A stretch of DNA of 64,000 bases, from the NCBI GenBank assembly GCA_019096065.1, contig JAGUCH010000005.1, positions 806,001-870,000 on the forward strand, given 5' to 3'. The first letter of the stretch is position 1; each line of letters opens with the position of its first letter. The position numbers and the translations under genes are program-made. Below, in pieces: positions 51,531 to 63,197 of this stretch. Origin of the DNA: Paracyclopina nana. Its lineage: Eukaryota; Arthropoda; Copepoda; Cyclopoida; Cyclopettidae. The notes beneath the pieces were generated by a model. That model did not search any database. It had not been told where the DNA came from and saw nothing but the letters and a program-made list of their open reading frames with translations.

Positions 51531-54500
51531 CTTTAGGCCCAATCACGTCTGTAATTCTGCCGCGCCCATCCCTTGTGAAAACTATGTGGATATTCCGCTT
51601 GGAGAGAAATTTACAGCTACTTTTTCAGTCTTGGTTCATCCCATATATCCCACACTTTCTTGTCACACCTGGATGAATTTGCTTCTTCTTCTTCTTGGCA
51701 CACCAGAGCAGCTAACCGCTTTACTGCTACTATATGCCGATCTCTCCTTAGCTCACGAGAAAAAAAGCCTAAATCTTCACCCGAGAAATCTGGCTACGCT
51801 ACAGAGTGTCTCATCAATCAGCAATTTTACAAACTAGTACAAAAATGCTAGGTTTCTTGTAAATTAGAAGCTATTTCAAACAAGGCCCAATTCTCACTTT
51901 CAAGAAGTATAATTTCCAGGAATCAAAAACCTAAGAGCTAAAAAGTTTGAAAAAAAATTCATTCAATTTTGAGGCAGAAATGAAAAGAGGAAAACCGAGC
52001 TCATTTCTTGATGAAATCTTTTAAGCTGAGGTTAAGAGGAGTCAATGAAGTTTGCCGGCGTGTGTGACCTTTTGGCCTCAAAATTGCCAGCTCGTGTGAC
52101 ACCTAAACTGTTTCACACAGCATGACAATGGAGGAAGCCTCTGCCATTATTCCCATCAGCTGCATTACTAGGCAGGAAACCTATTTTGTGTGCAATATGG
52201 CTGGTGTGTGCTACAAAGATCCGAAAACGGCTAGTAGTAGTAGCAGCAGTGGATGATGATCATTTTACCTGTGTGTTTTTCACGCTGGATTTGGCGTGGG
52301 CTACTTTATGAGTGAGAGCTACCGTAATTTCACACACACTCGAGCTACCTTTACTGAAGATTTCGTAAGCCAAACTTGGTCACCACCACTAGGCTACTTC
52401 AATTTCCCCTCCATTGAGATAGAGGGCGACGCAAAACAATATGCGAAAAACATGATCAAAATCAGCCATTAATTCAATATCCAGCCAATTTTCCAGGTCC
52501 AAACCCCAGTAAAAAAATTGGTTGATTTTTCTTTTTGAATCGCCCTGTGGACTATGGCAGCAGGTGTCCCATCAATTATGGGCCTTGCTTCCTCAAGCGA
52601 TGAGTGGATAGCGCGCAACGCCCTCTGGCGACCAATTAGGTCGGTGCAATTGTCTATAGTTTCTTCACTCAAAAACGGCTTAACCTACATAAACGCCCAC
52701 CTACAGCCAAGCTGAGGAGGGAAACACACCCATTTCCTGTACTGCTGATAAGTTTTCACCATCATCTCCTCATTATATTGCATTAATTTAGTGATTTATC
52801 TTGGCAACTCTGCGCGCTTTTGGCTCACTGAAATGGTGAGTTTTTCGGTGGCTGGTTTTGGTTGGCCTAGGAAATCATGCAGGCAGAACCGTTTCACAAC
52901 CACCACCACCACCATTCCGTCCAGAGTTAAAGTCTATTTGTCGGAAGCAGCTGCACACTTTGAAAACTTGGCTCATTTTCCCGTTTCCCATAATAATGAC
53001 AACAACAACACAACAACAACGGAACTACACGATCAGCCAAAGCCCATTCTACCTTTGCATGACACATGGCCAAAAAAAGGGGGGAACACTCATCACCCTC
53101 GCGTTGAACGACAATTTTATGCATAAAAAAGGCTTGATTAGCAGATGGACTTTTTGTTGTCGAGACGAAGCACAAAAGGCTTGAGCTAGGCTTGAAGTTG
53201 CTTGAGATTAGTTTGAGAAGCTCGAGAAAGCATCTGGATTTCTTTGCATTGCTTGCTATGCCAAACAAATTGGGATTGTTTTTTTTTGGCTATAAAAAAC
53301 TCAAAAGCGTGTCGTCGTCATATGCGTATGATATAAACCGTTGCTCATTGAGAGACAGGTAGAGTGTGTGTGTGCGTTTAACTATTATTGCCATCTGCTC
53401 TTTTTGGTTTTAAGGGGCTATAATTTTACTACTAGCTGCAGAGAAGTTTGTATGAGCACACAGGTATGATGATAGCAGTTGTATGGGGAGACAGACGGAC
53501 CAATATCCGAAACGCCACTTCCGTTGCTCAATGATGATGATAGCAATGCCATAGTACTCAACAAAGCATGTCGTGCTTTTGTAGCGTATAGTACTGGCCA
53601 CCAACCTGACTCAAGTTTTCAGCCAAAAAAACGACGACAAATTCACATGCCCAGTAGAATTACAGCCACCCAACCGAGACTTGGACCACAATGAAAAAAT
53701 TCCCACATTCATGAACAAAGAATGGGTGCTACTAGAGAACAATATACTTCCAGCTTGGTTGGGCAGACGGCTAGTGGTATAGCAGTAGCCTGCGGTAATA
53801 AAGAATCATGAAAAATGCAAATTAGCCGCTGAAAGCAAGCCAATTCGGGAAATCTAAATGCTTGCAAGAGCTCTCGAGACAAATGGCAAGCAACATCAAG
53901 CCTCATTCAAGTATCGTCAACTCATATCGTACAAAATGAAATTGCGTCCAAAAAGAGGGGTTTCTAAAGCGAAGGAACAAAGGAGTTTGTGGACCGTACT
54001 AGAACAAAGTGAAAGTCTTTTGGGGTTAATAGAGGCATAACCAAGTTTCATCACACCAGAAGCATAATGCGTCAATTTATGCTTCTTCTTCTACAGCTTT
54101 TACACAACAACTCTAAGTTGAGGGACACTGCAAAGCCCAAAACATTGCTGCAGCAAACTCCACCATTTATTCCATATACAGCCTTATGTAATAAAAGAAG
54201 TGGACTCCATGACAGAGACAAAGAAGAAGTCTTCTTGCTAATATGAAATATTGATGATGCTTTCTAGATTTGAGGCCCCCCCTTGAAATAAGATAGCAGG
54301 AGTAGCCTATGCTACATTTGCATTGAATAGTGTCTTCCATTCACTTCTTGCCTCAAAGCAAAGATGGGAAAATCGACAAAGGTTCATATGGCAACTTCTG
54401 CCATAACTATTCTTCAAGAAAAAGTGCACCCTCAACTCGAGCAGTAAAGCTCAAAAATGCCTGTAGCAAAACGGTTGTTCTCATATTCAGCTGGGTGTGC

Positions 54501-55379
54501 ACAAATGCAGCACTAAAAAAGTTGAGCTAAGCAAGGGGTGTGCTAACTAGCTAAGCTGAAATAGCCAAATGCAGCAAATTGTCTTCTTGGCTTGTTCTGC
54601 AAACAAATAGCTCTATAAAGCTCATAGTTGCTAAAAATTACTTTTATCTCAATGAAGGATCAGTTCAAAAGTCATTCTGAAACATCCTTGATTCAAGGCA
54701 ATTTTTCCCCAGAAAAAAGGAGCAGAATTTTCGTTCTTAAAGTAGATGAGCACCAAATTTACAAGATAGGCTGGACAATATCCTTGTTTCCAAGTAGTGA
54801 CTCATTTTTTTTCAAAAGTCGCGAATATGGGGGAGGGTAGCAATAGCTGATGTTGTAAGACGAGACGAGGTGTCATGTCAAGTGATAAGAGTCCGGGACT
54901 TGTCAAGAAGTCCTTTGACGATTGTCATTCCTATGGGTTATCAATATGCTCAGCTACACTTAGTTGTGCACAGAGGAGTTTTCTAGTAGTAGAGTGCTGT
55001 GAATAACGCCAGAGTCAGCAAAGTCCTCAAAAAATAGGCAAAAGATCTCATCTTGTTGGCTTTTGTGCTGACAGAGCCAGAATGTTTTTAGAGCTGCCTG
55101 CTTGTGATTTTTGAACATTATGAGACCTAGAGCAGCCTCAAAAACCTGGGAAAATACATTATGTGCAAATTGGAAAAGTATATAGGTGTCTGTGCAATTA
55201 TGGTGCAAATTTCGGTTTTTCTGCCACTCACAAAAAAACATGGAAAGCAAAAGAGGTGCACAACAAAAACAACAACAACAGTGTGGGTTTTTTTGCAAAA
55301 AATAAAAATTGGGTGATAAGTGTAACAGTAAGGTTCAATATAATGCTAAGCTTACCTTGGTGTTAAGATGAGCAAGGTT
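51531..55379. other. intergenic, no supported gene
   Basis: AT-rich with microsatellite patches: CCACCA at about 52900, ACAACAACA at about 52999, GTGTGTGTG at about 53365. Several open frames of 60-110 codons occur, but none shows a domain or a consistent splice pattern. Confidence 0.4.
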
Positions 55380-57434
55380 TGAGAGTAAGGTTCGTGAGTT
55401 GTTGTTGCACGGTTCACGACTCACACTCGACTCGGCTCAATCGCAAGATGACGACGACGACGACGAGGAGCGAAGCGCTTGAGCGAAGCGAGCTCACAAG
55501 CGCTTGAGCGAAGTAAAGAGCTAAGCATGGGCGCACGCGCCACATCATCCCAACATGCCAACTGCATAGCGAAACCTGGTCAGAAATTACGGGAAAACAG
55601 GTGGTTTCCCAGATCTTCAGGCATTTAAGCTTCTTTCAAAAATTAGAGCCCTATTTTGAAGGACTCGAGTTAGAGGCCCCTTTTTACATATGTATTAGTA
55701 AATTAAGGTATTTTTGGGGCGTAAAAAATAGGAAGGGTCATTTATCCTACTTATTGAAAGGAACATTTGAGGAATACTGAAATACTTTTTTAGAACCTTT
55801 ATTGTGAGGACCTTGTGAAAAAACCTACTTTGCCCAATTTGAGAGACATTAAGGACTTAAAGCTAAAGGCCATTTTCAGAAGGGTTTTTTTTGCCCTTTT
55901 AATGCAATATTTGGCCATTCCGGTCAAATTATCTGCTTTCCTTCAAGCAATTAAAGAGGCTTTTTTATGCTCTGATTCAGCCCATTTTTCAAATATTTTT
56001 AGCATCAATTAAGGAACATGTGTTAAAAGGCCAGGCAATCTCTGCATTTTGAGGGACGAAATGTCAGATAAAAAAATTCGGCAGCCACAGTGCACAAGAC
56101 TTATCTGCTATAAAAGTTTTGGGGCAGAGTATGGCAATTTTTTTTCGCAAACACGTCAAAATGATAAGCGAGACAAGTGCTGAGGATAATTTTGCAATGT
56201 TAGGTGTAGATAAAAGAATGCATTTAGAACTGCTGTCATTAAGGCCAATTTGCACCGTAAAAAAGGAAAACAAATATTAATTTTTGTGGCTCTTTTTGAG
56301 AGGCCTACTTATGAATAAATGTCTTACAATGCAGAATAATCCACCGAGCAATGAAAAAGGGGCTGCTTACCTTGATTTTCAAAGGGGGATTGAAGTGAAA
56401 TCGGCTCCTTCTTGTTGTGAAATGGTCTGCAGCTGATGATGGAAGAAAGGTGCGCAATTCAATTGGGCGGGGGAGAAAAGTGAGAGTGGGACCCATAAAT
56501 GTGCGCACGTGGCCGCCCATGCCGTTTCGAACTGAGCCGAGCGTTCAATTTTAAGGCACATTCCCAACTTTTAAAATATTCAAAGTTAACTACAAAAAAG
56601 TATTATCCTTTAGATTTAAATTTTCTACGATATTATTTTATTTTGTGTTTCTTTTATTTATCATTTCTTTCCTTATTTCAATTTACTTTATTTTTATATG
56701 GTATTTTTGGTTAGGATCGAGCCGAGCGGCGAAGAAAATGTCAACAAACGCTTTGATACTTCAAGTCAATATTCGCCGATTTTTATTGAGAAAAGCCAAA
56801 TAGTTGATAAAAATATTCATCAAAAGCCGAAAGTAACTGTTTGGAACTGTTTGCCCTTTTTAAGACTGTATTAATCCTTTATTTCATAGTTTTAGTGTAA
56901 ATTGAGGCACATTTAGCCTTCTAAATCACAATAATGATAACTAAACTTTTTCCTTACAAAAATCGGAAGTTTTTGTTTTTCTGAAGACTTATTTTAAAAA
57001 TATTGAAAACGGGATGGAATGTTGAGCTTGACTTGGTTCCGATTCGTGCCTCAAATTCAAAATAGTATCTCAAGTTGTTCATCTTCGAAAAGTGTTTTTC
57101 TGCTTTTCTGCTTTTTCATGCGAATTTGAATGGTGTAAATAGCGCGTCAGTGAGGTTTCGCATTAAAAAACTCGCCAAGACGCATGGTGTCAACTGTCAA
57201 CATCTTTGTTTCATCAAAATTGGTAAGTGTCACAGAGATCAATCACAGTTGGGCGCGTTTCCGTTGAAAAGTGATCCGAAAAATTCGGATTTGTTCGTCT
57301 TTATTACGCGCGCCCGAAATAGCGCACATTCCACTGTGGCGCGCCGGTCAGCATATGGAGCAGAACAGGAGTGCAGCTGCTAAAAGGAAAACAACGTGGT
57401 CATATTTTTAGCACCAAACAACAAATTATTCAAA
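55380..57434. other. 5' flank of Greatwall; repeats, no supported gene
   Basis: A GACGAC run and GCTTGAGCGAAGCGAGC words lie at 55448-55520. A weak CACAGTTGGGCGCG...CCACTGTG pair (about 57246-57338) resembles a worn Transib-like element close to the Greatwall start. The promoter must lie in the last few hundred bases. Confidence 0.4.
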
Positions 57435-59493
57435 ATGGGCATCATTCGAAGATATAAAAGTAAGAAAACGGTTTTTTTGTCCTTGAGCAAAGAGCAAATT
57501 ATAGGAAAACTATGATTTAGGCATTTCATATTAATATTATGCTGTTCTAAAAGTTTTATTCTTCAAATGAATATATGTGAGGTTGAGCTCATTAATTTTT
57601 AAGCTTTTATTCACTTTTTTATATGCATTTCAGGCTCCCGTAAGATCATCATGGACAGCCACACTTTTTTGCCTCCTCATCCGGACTCCGGGTCTTCCGG
57701 ATCTTCGCACTCCGGATTGAATGCTGGTGGCTCGAACAACACAAAAATGGCTCCCACAATTGAGGACTTTGAAATACTCAAGCCCATCAGCAGGGGAGCC
57801 TTTGGCAAAGTGTTTCTTGGCCGCAAGAGGAGTGACAAGAAACTGTTTGCCCTCAAAGTCATGCAAAAGTCAGAGATGATCAAGAAGAACCTCCAGAGTC
57901 AAGTGATCGCAGAAAGGAACGCTTTGGCCTTGACCAATTCTCCATTTTGCGTCAAACTCTTCTACTGCCTTCAGTCAGCAGATAACATTTTTCTGGTCAT
58001 GGAATACTTGATTGGCGGTGACCTGAAGAGTCTCCTCAACATATATGGCTTTTTCGAAGAGGCCATGGCGAAATTTTATGTCGCTGAAATCGCATTGGCC
58101 TTGTCGTATCTGCATAAGCATGCCATAATTCATAGGGATCTGAAGCCCGACAATGTCCTGCTCACCCATAGAGGCCACATCAAATTGACTGACTTTGGCC
58201 TGAGCAAAGTGGGCATTGAGAGGGACTTGCAAATTGCTGATTTCATTTCGAGGACTCCGAGGAATTTTGCCATGAGGAAAATGTCTGCGGTTGGAGGTCC
58301 CAGGACACCAGGCCAAATTCTCAGCCTGACCACCCATTTGTCTTTTGCATCAAGTAGAACTGCATCAGATTCCACTGCTGACCTGTCAAGCGTGAGGTTG
58401 GTTGCTTTTTATTAAATTTAATTTAAATTAATTTAAAATCTTCCTTTGTTTTTACAGCACAATGTCTGATGGAAACATCACCAATCATCACCACCATAGT
58501 CCCAGCAAGAAGAACAACACGTCTTTGGGAGCGACTCCGGATAAGCAACGAACCAGGACGACAAGTTCAAGCTCAACTGCAAGCACACATTCTCCAGTGA
58601 GGTTGCCAAAGAGGCCACACATGTCCACTTCATCTGAGGAAGAAGAGGATGAAAACAGTGAAAACAAAGCTTTGTCAACTGGAGTGAGTGGAGCCTTTGA
58701 GAGCCTCAATTTTCTTTGTAGAAAGTCCCACTCCAGATTGCCCAAGATGCCACGCATGTCGCTAGAACATGTCGACCAAAATGAGTCTGTTGGGGAAGAA
58801 TCGAAGGAAGAAGACCTCAACAGCTCCACACCTTTGTCAACCCTGCCCAAGAGTGCGCATAAAAAGCGAAATGTTCGATTCAGGGAGATGTCAACGTCAT
58901 CCTCAATTCACTCAACTGTATTTCCACCTGAAGAAGAGCTTAACATTCGATTCTCTACACCTGTGAGGAACAATGCACCTTCACCTGAACTGTCTACCCC
59001 ATTCCGGACACCCAAGAGTGTGAGAGGGAAAAAGGCAGCTCTTGTCGAAGACAATCGCATTCTTGGCACTCCGGATTACCTGGCTCCGGAATTACTCTTG
59101 AAGAAGCCACATTCATTTATGGTTGATTGGTGGGGCTTGGGAGTATGCTTGTATGAGTTCATGACTGGAATCCCACCCTTCACTGATGAGACTCCTGAGT
59201 TGGTCTTTGAAAACATCCTCAACCTGAAAATTGAATGGCCTGATGAAGAAGGCGAAATGCTGTCTGAGCAAGCGGTGAATGCCATTCAAGCATTGCTCAC
59301 TCTTGATCCGGATCAAAGAGCTGACTTTGATCAGATGCAGCAGATGGACTTGTTTAAGGACTTGGATTGGTCCAACTTGACTGAACTGGAAGCTCCATTT
59401 GTTCCCCAGCCAAATGACGAGACTGACACTGGGTACTTTGAGGCGAGGAACTTGGCTCAGAACTTGAGAGTGTCTCAAATACGAGGTGACTAG
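57435..59493 (+). CDS. MASTL: Greatwall/MASTL mitotic kinase, 3 coding exons
   Basis: Greatwall is an AGC-family Ser/Thr kinase that phosphorylates ENSA/ARPP19 and so inhibits PP2A-B55 at mitotic entry. Exons are 57435-57459 (only 25 coding bases, MGIIRRYK), 57634-58396 and 58458-59493, giving 607 residues, all in frame. The glycine loop is [12 protein letters not shown] and the catalytic lysine lies in FALKVM (K83). The catalytic loop is HRDLKPDN (D177) and the DFG starts at 195 (DFGLSK). The hallmark split then follows: a non-conserved, Ser/Thr/Pro-rich insert of about 265 residues precedes [11 protein letters not shown] at 466. The insert is much shorter than the roughly 500 residues of vertebrate MASTL. 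The C-lobe ([19 protein letters not shown]) and a short AGC tail complete it. The intron 2 donor AG/gttggt is weak, but the stronger GTGAGG four bases earlier would cause a stop. AGC kinases of the MAST group are the nearest alternative but lack such an insert. Confidence 0.94.
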
Positions 59494-59663
59494 TATCTTT
59501 CTACATTGTGTATGCTATTGTCATTAGAATATATCCTTTTATCAATTATTACACCTTGATGAAAATATTTGTTTACATTTTCTAGAATTGTCCTTTGTTT
59601 TTTTATGAAAAATCAGGTAAACTTTTATGAATCATGAAATCATATATGAAGAATCAGAGATTA

Positions 59664-59803
59664 TGCTGCTGTAGGATGTCAAATGCAGTCCTTACAAAAG
59701 GAGTCGTCTATCAATTCTTGGCAACAATAGCCACCATCGTAACCACAATCCAGATCATTGGCCAGATCATCGCAAACTCCATCATTGATCCAAGAGAAAA
59801 ACC
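59664..59803 (-). pseudogene. broken extra LNR module downstream of the LNR gene
   Basis: On the minus strand this reads WINDGVCDDLANDLDCGYDG then GYCCQELIDDSFCKDC and stops. It is nearly identical to the module around 60190-60300 of the same gene. It lies after the gene's TAA, in another frame, with the second GGD changed to GGY. The word GCTGCTGTAGGATGTC flanks it on both sides (about 59670 and 59808). A partial, probably recent, duplication. Confidence 0.7.
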
Positions 59804-61694
59804 TTAAGCTGCTGTAGGATGTCTTGTGTTGTCTTCTTTGCACACACAAATGTTACAGCTGTCAGCAAGTATTTCTGGCAAACAGCAATCCCCACCATCG
59901 TAAGTACATTCAGGTTTGTTGAAGTTGTCATGACAATGTCCATCCTTTATTTTCAGAAAGTTGCAGTATTCCGGATAGTCAGACCAGCCAGGGTGTCTAG
60001 TTAGATCTTCATTGCAAATACAAGTTTTGCACACACTATCATCAATCGTGTCCATGCAACAATCGCCTCCATCAAATTTGCAACTCGCTGTATTCGTTTC
60101 ATCATGGCATTTCTTGTCACCAACAATAACCTCTAATCTGCAAGGTGGTATGTCATAGGCAGGATGCACCAAGTTGTCTTCATTACAAATGCAGTCCTTA
60201 CAAAAGGAGTCGTCTATCAATTCTTGGCAACAATCGCCACCATCATAACCACAATCCGGATTATTGGCTAGATCATCGCAAACTCCATCATTGATCCAAG
60301 TGAAAAACCAGCAATCTGGATAATCTTCGTGGCATTGGCACTTGTCACATTTCAAGTGAATAGGATTGGCAAGGCAACAATCCCCCCCATCGAACCCGCA
60401 ATACCCAGTGTTTTGAAAATCTTCGCATAGCCCATTGCCTTTCTTCGTGGAATGAATGCCATCTTGACATTCACGATTATTATATAAACCAAAATTGGAG
60501 ACATTAGTTGAATGGCAAATGCAAAAGCCGCAATTGTCTTTTCTGAGCACTACCAAGCAACAATCACCTCCATCGTAATCACAGACATCGATGTTTAATT
60601 CATCATCGCAAAAGCCGTTAGCAACCCGGGATGGTTCTTTGCATCGGCTCAAGCCAGGGGGGGATGTTGTAACAGTCTCAGCGAACTTGATTGTGGTTGT
60701 ATGAGCAACTGGATGCCGATCAAGCGCAACTTCAACACAATCCCCCCCATCAAAGTTGCAAGTTGTAACATTGTTAGCAGGATCACACACTTGGTCTCCA
60801 TACAACTCCTTCTCCGGACAAACAATGCTTGGATGCTGCTTCAAGTCTTCATCGCAAATACAAATGATACAATTTGCTCTGTTCACATTACCAAGACAAC
60901 AGTCGCCTCCATCATAGTTGCATGCCCGGATGTTTGCCTCATCGTCACAGACAAAATCACCAATTTTAGCAATTGGCATACAAACTAAAGAAGTACCGAT
61001 GAAACCAAAAATCATCTAATAACAGAACTATGATTCATTAACTCTCTGTTAACTGAAACTTATCCTGATCGATGTGACAAATGCAACTTGAGCAGAACAG
61101 AACAAAAAGGAAATTCAGGCAACAGTCTCCACCATCATAGGCACACATGTAATTGTTTGTATCATCGTCACAAAATCCATCACCAACAAATTCAGGCTCT
61201 GGGCAGTCTTTGTTGACAGTGAAGTGCCAATCTACTGTTGTTGAGTATTCATTGCCAGATTGGCCATCTGGGGAGTCAAAGCACTTGCAGAATTTGCAAA
61301 ATGTTCTTGATGCTGGATCAGGTAAGCAACAATCACCTAATATTCAGCAAAATTATAACTTTCATAGAAAGACAATTTAATAGAAGTGGAACCCAAATCA
61401 AATTGACAAGCTGCAACATTGTAAGAGTCATGGCAAAAACCATCTCCAATAAAAATATCCTTACACACCTAAAATATATTTTAGTTTGTAACAAGTAATA
61501 TATACTTTATTGTATGAAAGTTGAATATTTACAAATAGCTTGAGCTTCTCAGTCTCAGATAGTTTGACAAATAAAATAATAGCAGTTGACACAGCTGCTG
61601 AGGGGAGAATGACATAAATGCACAAATTGAATAAGTATTTTTGTGGGCTGAGTAAGTCTCCATTCAAATTTCTTTGCCTAGCTTCTTCCACCAT
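59804..61694 (-). CDS. type II membrane protein with nine LNR (Notch/LIN-12) repeats, 4 exons
   Basis: Exons are 61694-61533, 61468-61393, 61336-61043 and 60984-59804, giving 570 residues, frame kept throughout. Exon 1 encodes a short N-terminal tail and one hydrophobic segment (YLFNLCIYVILPSAAVSTAI then ILFV) without a cleavage-like site, so a type II anchor is inferred. The rest is an ectodomain of nine LNR modules, each with a C-X-(Y/F)-D-G-G-D-C-C core (first one CQFDLGDCC, last CTYDGGDCC). They are joined by CIC-type linkers (CKDCICNEDN and similar). LNR modules are calcium-binding, disulphide-rich folds known from Notch and GNPTAB, but no other Notch domain is present here. The exon 3 donor (GAGA/gttaat) is weak; it is chosen because it alone restores frame and cysteine spacing. 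The introns are only 57-64 bases. The repeat count is seen; the function is unknown. Confidence 0.82.
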
Positions 61695-61796
61695 TTTGCA
61701 ACTTCTGCTTTTTTTCTTGCATGTAGAGTGGCATAGCTAAACCACAATAATACATCAATACAAAACTACTTGTCATTAAGGCTGAAACCTTCGTAT

Positions 61797-62498
61797 ATAC
61801 TAAATACCGCACACAAACGCAACGCAACGCACACTACTAAATAACGCACACAGCTAGAAAATGGAAATGCATTTGAAATAATTTGACAGGCAATTATTTT
61901 TATAATACACCCATGATAAAAATAAATTGTTTGACTCAGCGCTTTACACTGCTAGATAAATAATTAGTTTTGGCGCGTAAACTAATTTTCATTGATGGAA
62001 CTGGGCTATAGCAGTTTATTTGGGTGGCAAAATGAGAATTTGGCGACTAATTCAGAAATTCTCATGCCCGTGAAAAAGGCTTTTTGAACCACCATCAAAA
62101 AGACTTGTAAGTGTCAAACAATGATTTTCAGTTGCTTCGCAAGTAAGCCAATTTTGGATAAAAAATGGACACTTCTTCAGCCAAATTTCATCCTTTGATT
62201 AATTCGTGACTATATACAGTATATTATAGTGTGCGGTATTTAGTAGGCAAACATACTAAATACCGCACACACTAAAAAACAGCAAAAAAGGCAAAAAAAC
62301 CACAAAAAAACTGATTCTGATTGAGCTATCGGGATTCACTCATGTATTCATGCTTACTTGTGTTTCTAGTCACTAAAGAAATAATTTGTGCTTTCCTCCA
62401 GCCAGTTTCATTTGTTCATAGATATAATAGAATATAAAAAGTAGTGTGCGGTATTTAGTAGTGTGCGTTGCGTTGCGTTTGTGTGCGGTATTTAGTAT
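61797..62498. mobile_element. composite of two MITE-like units with ATACTAAATACCGCACAC ends
   Basis: The outer ends are near-perfect inverted repeats of about 55 bp (ATACTAAATACCGCACAC, then AAACGCAACGCAACGCACAC). In the middle, at 62230-62270, a facing pair GTGTGCGGTATTTAGTA and ATACTAAATACCGCACAC is separated by 7 bases. The whole therefore reads as unit 1 (61797-62245) and unit 2 (62253-62498) side by side. Unit 1 contains a worn Transib-like end (GGCTTTTTGAACCACC at about 62080-62095). No coding content. Confidence 0.8.
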
Positions 62499-63197
62499 GT
62501 ACCCTGAAACTAGCCATGTTTAGTATTGATGAAATATGCATAATTATACATGGATACACAGCCTGAGTTATTAACTTTTGGCTAAAATGTGCACAATTAT
62601 GTTAATCAGTTTGTTAGCAATGCATCAGTTTGATTGAAGAATCTTTTTTGCTTGCATTTGTGAAAATATTTTTCATGTTTTTGAAAGAATTGTGGAAGAA
62701 TAAACTTTAATATACCAGGACTCACAGAAATTATTTTGCTGAGTAACAGCAGGTTTTTAACAGCTCACGGAGCTCCCCGCGGCTCTGAGGATATTTTTTT
62801 GGGGGGGTTTTTGGTTGTCATTAATCTTTACTTAAACTAGTAAATGGATTTTTTTTTATTTTCACACTTGTTAAAAAAATCAAAGTTAAGTGTTTTATCA
62901 ATAAAGACAGTCCAATTTTAAAGTGGAGTCAAATTTAAAAAAGTATAAGTTAATTTAAGATCAAGTAAGCTTATTTTAAATAAAATTATTCTCTTGAAAA
63001 TTCATTATAATGTGATAGGCTTAGTTACAACTGAGAAAGCTGGATATTGTTGTTGATAAAAAAAAGGCAACAGTTTTGAATAAAATTATGTCACTCTTAT
63101 GGTTAAAGCAAGCGGTTATGTGCCGAAAATTTTCAGTCTTGTTTACAGGTCAGATAGTTGGGTTTGATCACCTGCTTCAATAGCAAAACCCAAAAAA
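62499..63197. other. 5' flank of MORN-like gene
   Basis: AT-rich with homopolymer runs (GGGGGGG near 62801, poly-T near 62850). The promoter of the gene at 63198 is presumably here; no motif is convincing. Confidence 0.4.

Noticed and set aside
58390-58396. Greatwall exon 2 ending at AGC/GTGAGG
   Set aside because: The donor consensus is better, but joining to 58458 gives CAC AAT GTC TGA, an immediate stop.
60900-61015. Separate gene starting MIFGFIGTSLVC
   Set aside because: Splicing GAGA/gttaat to the acceptor at 60985 restores both frame and the CIC-to-C spacing of the LNR array, so one gene is the simpler reading. It remains an alternative because the donor is weak.
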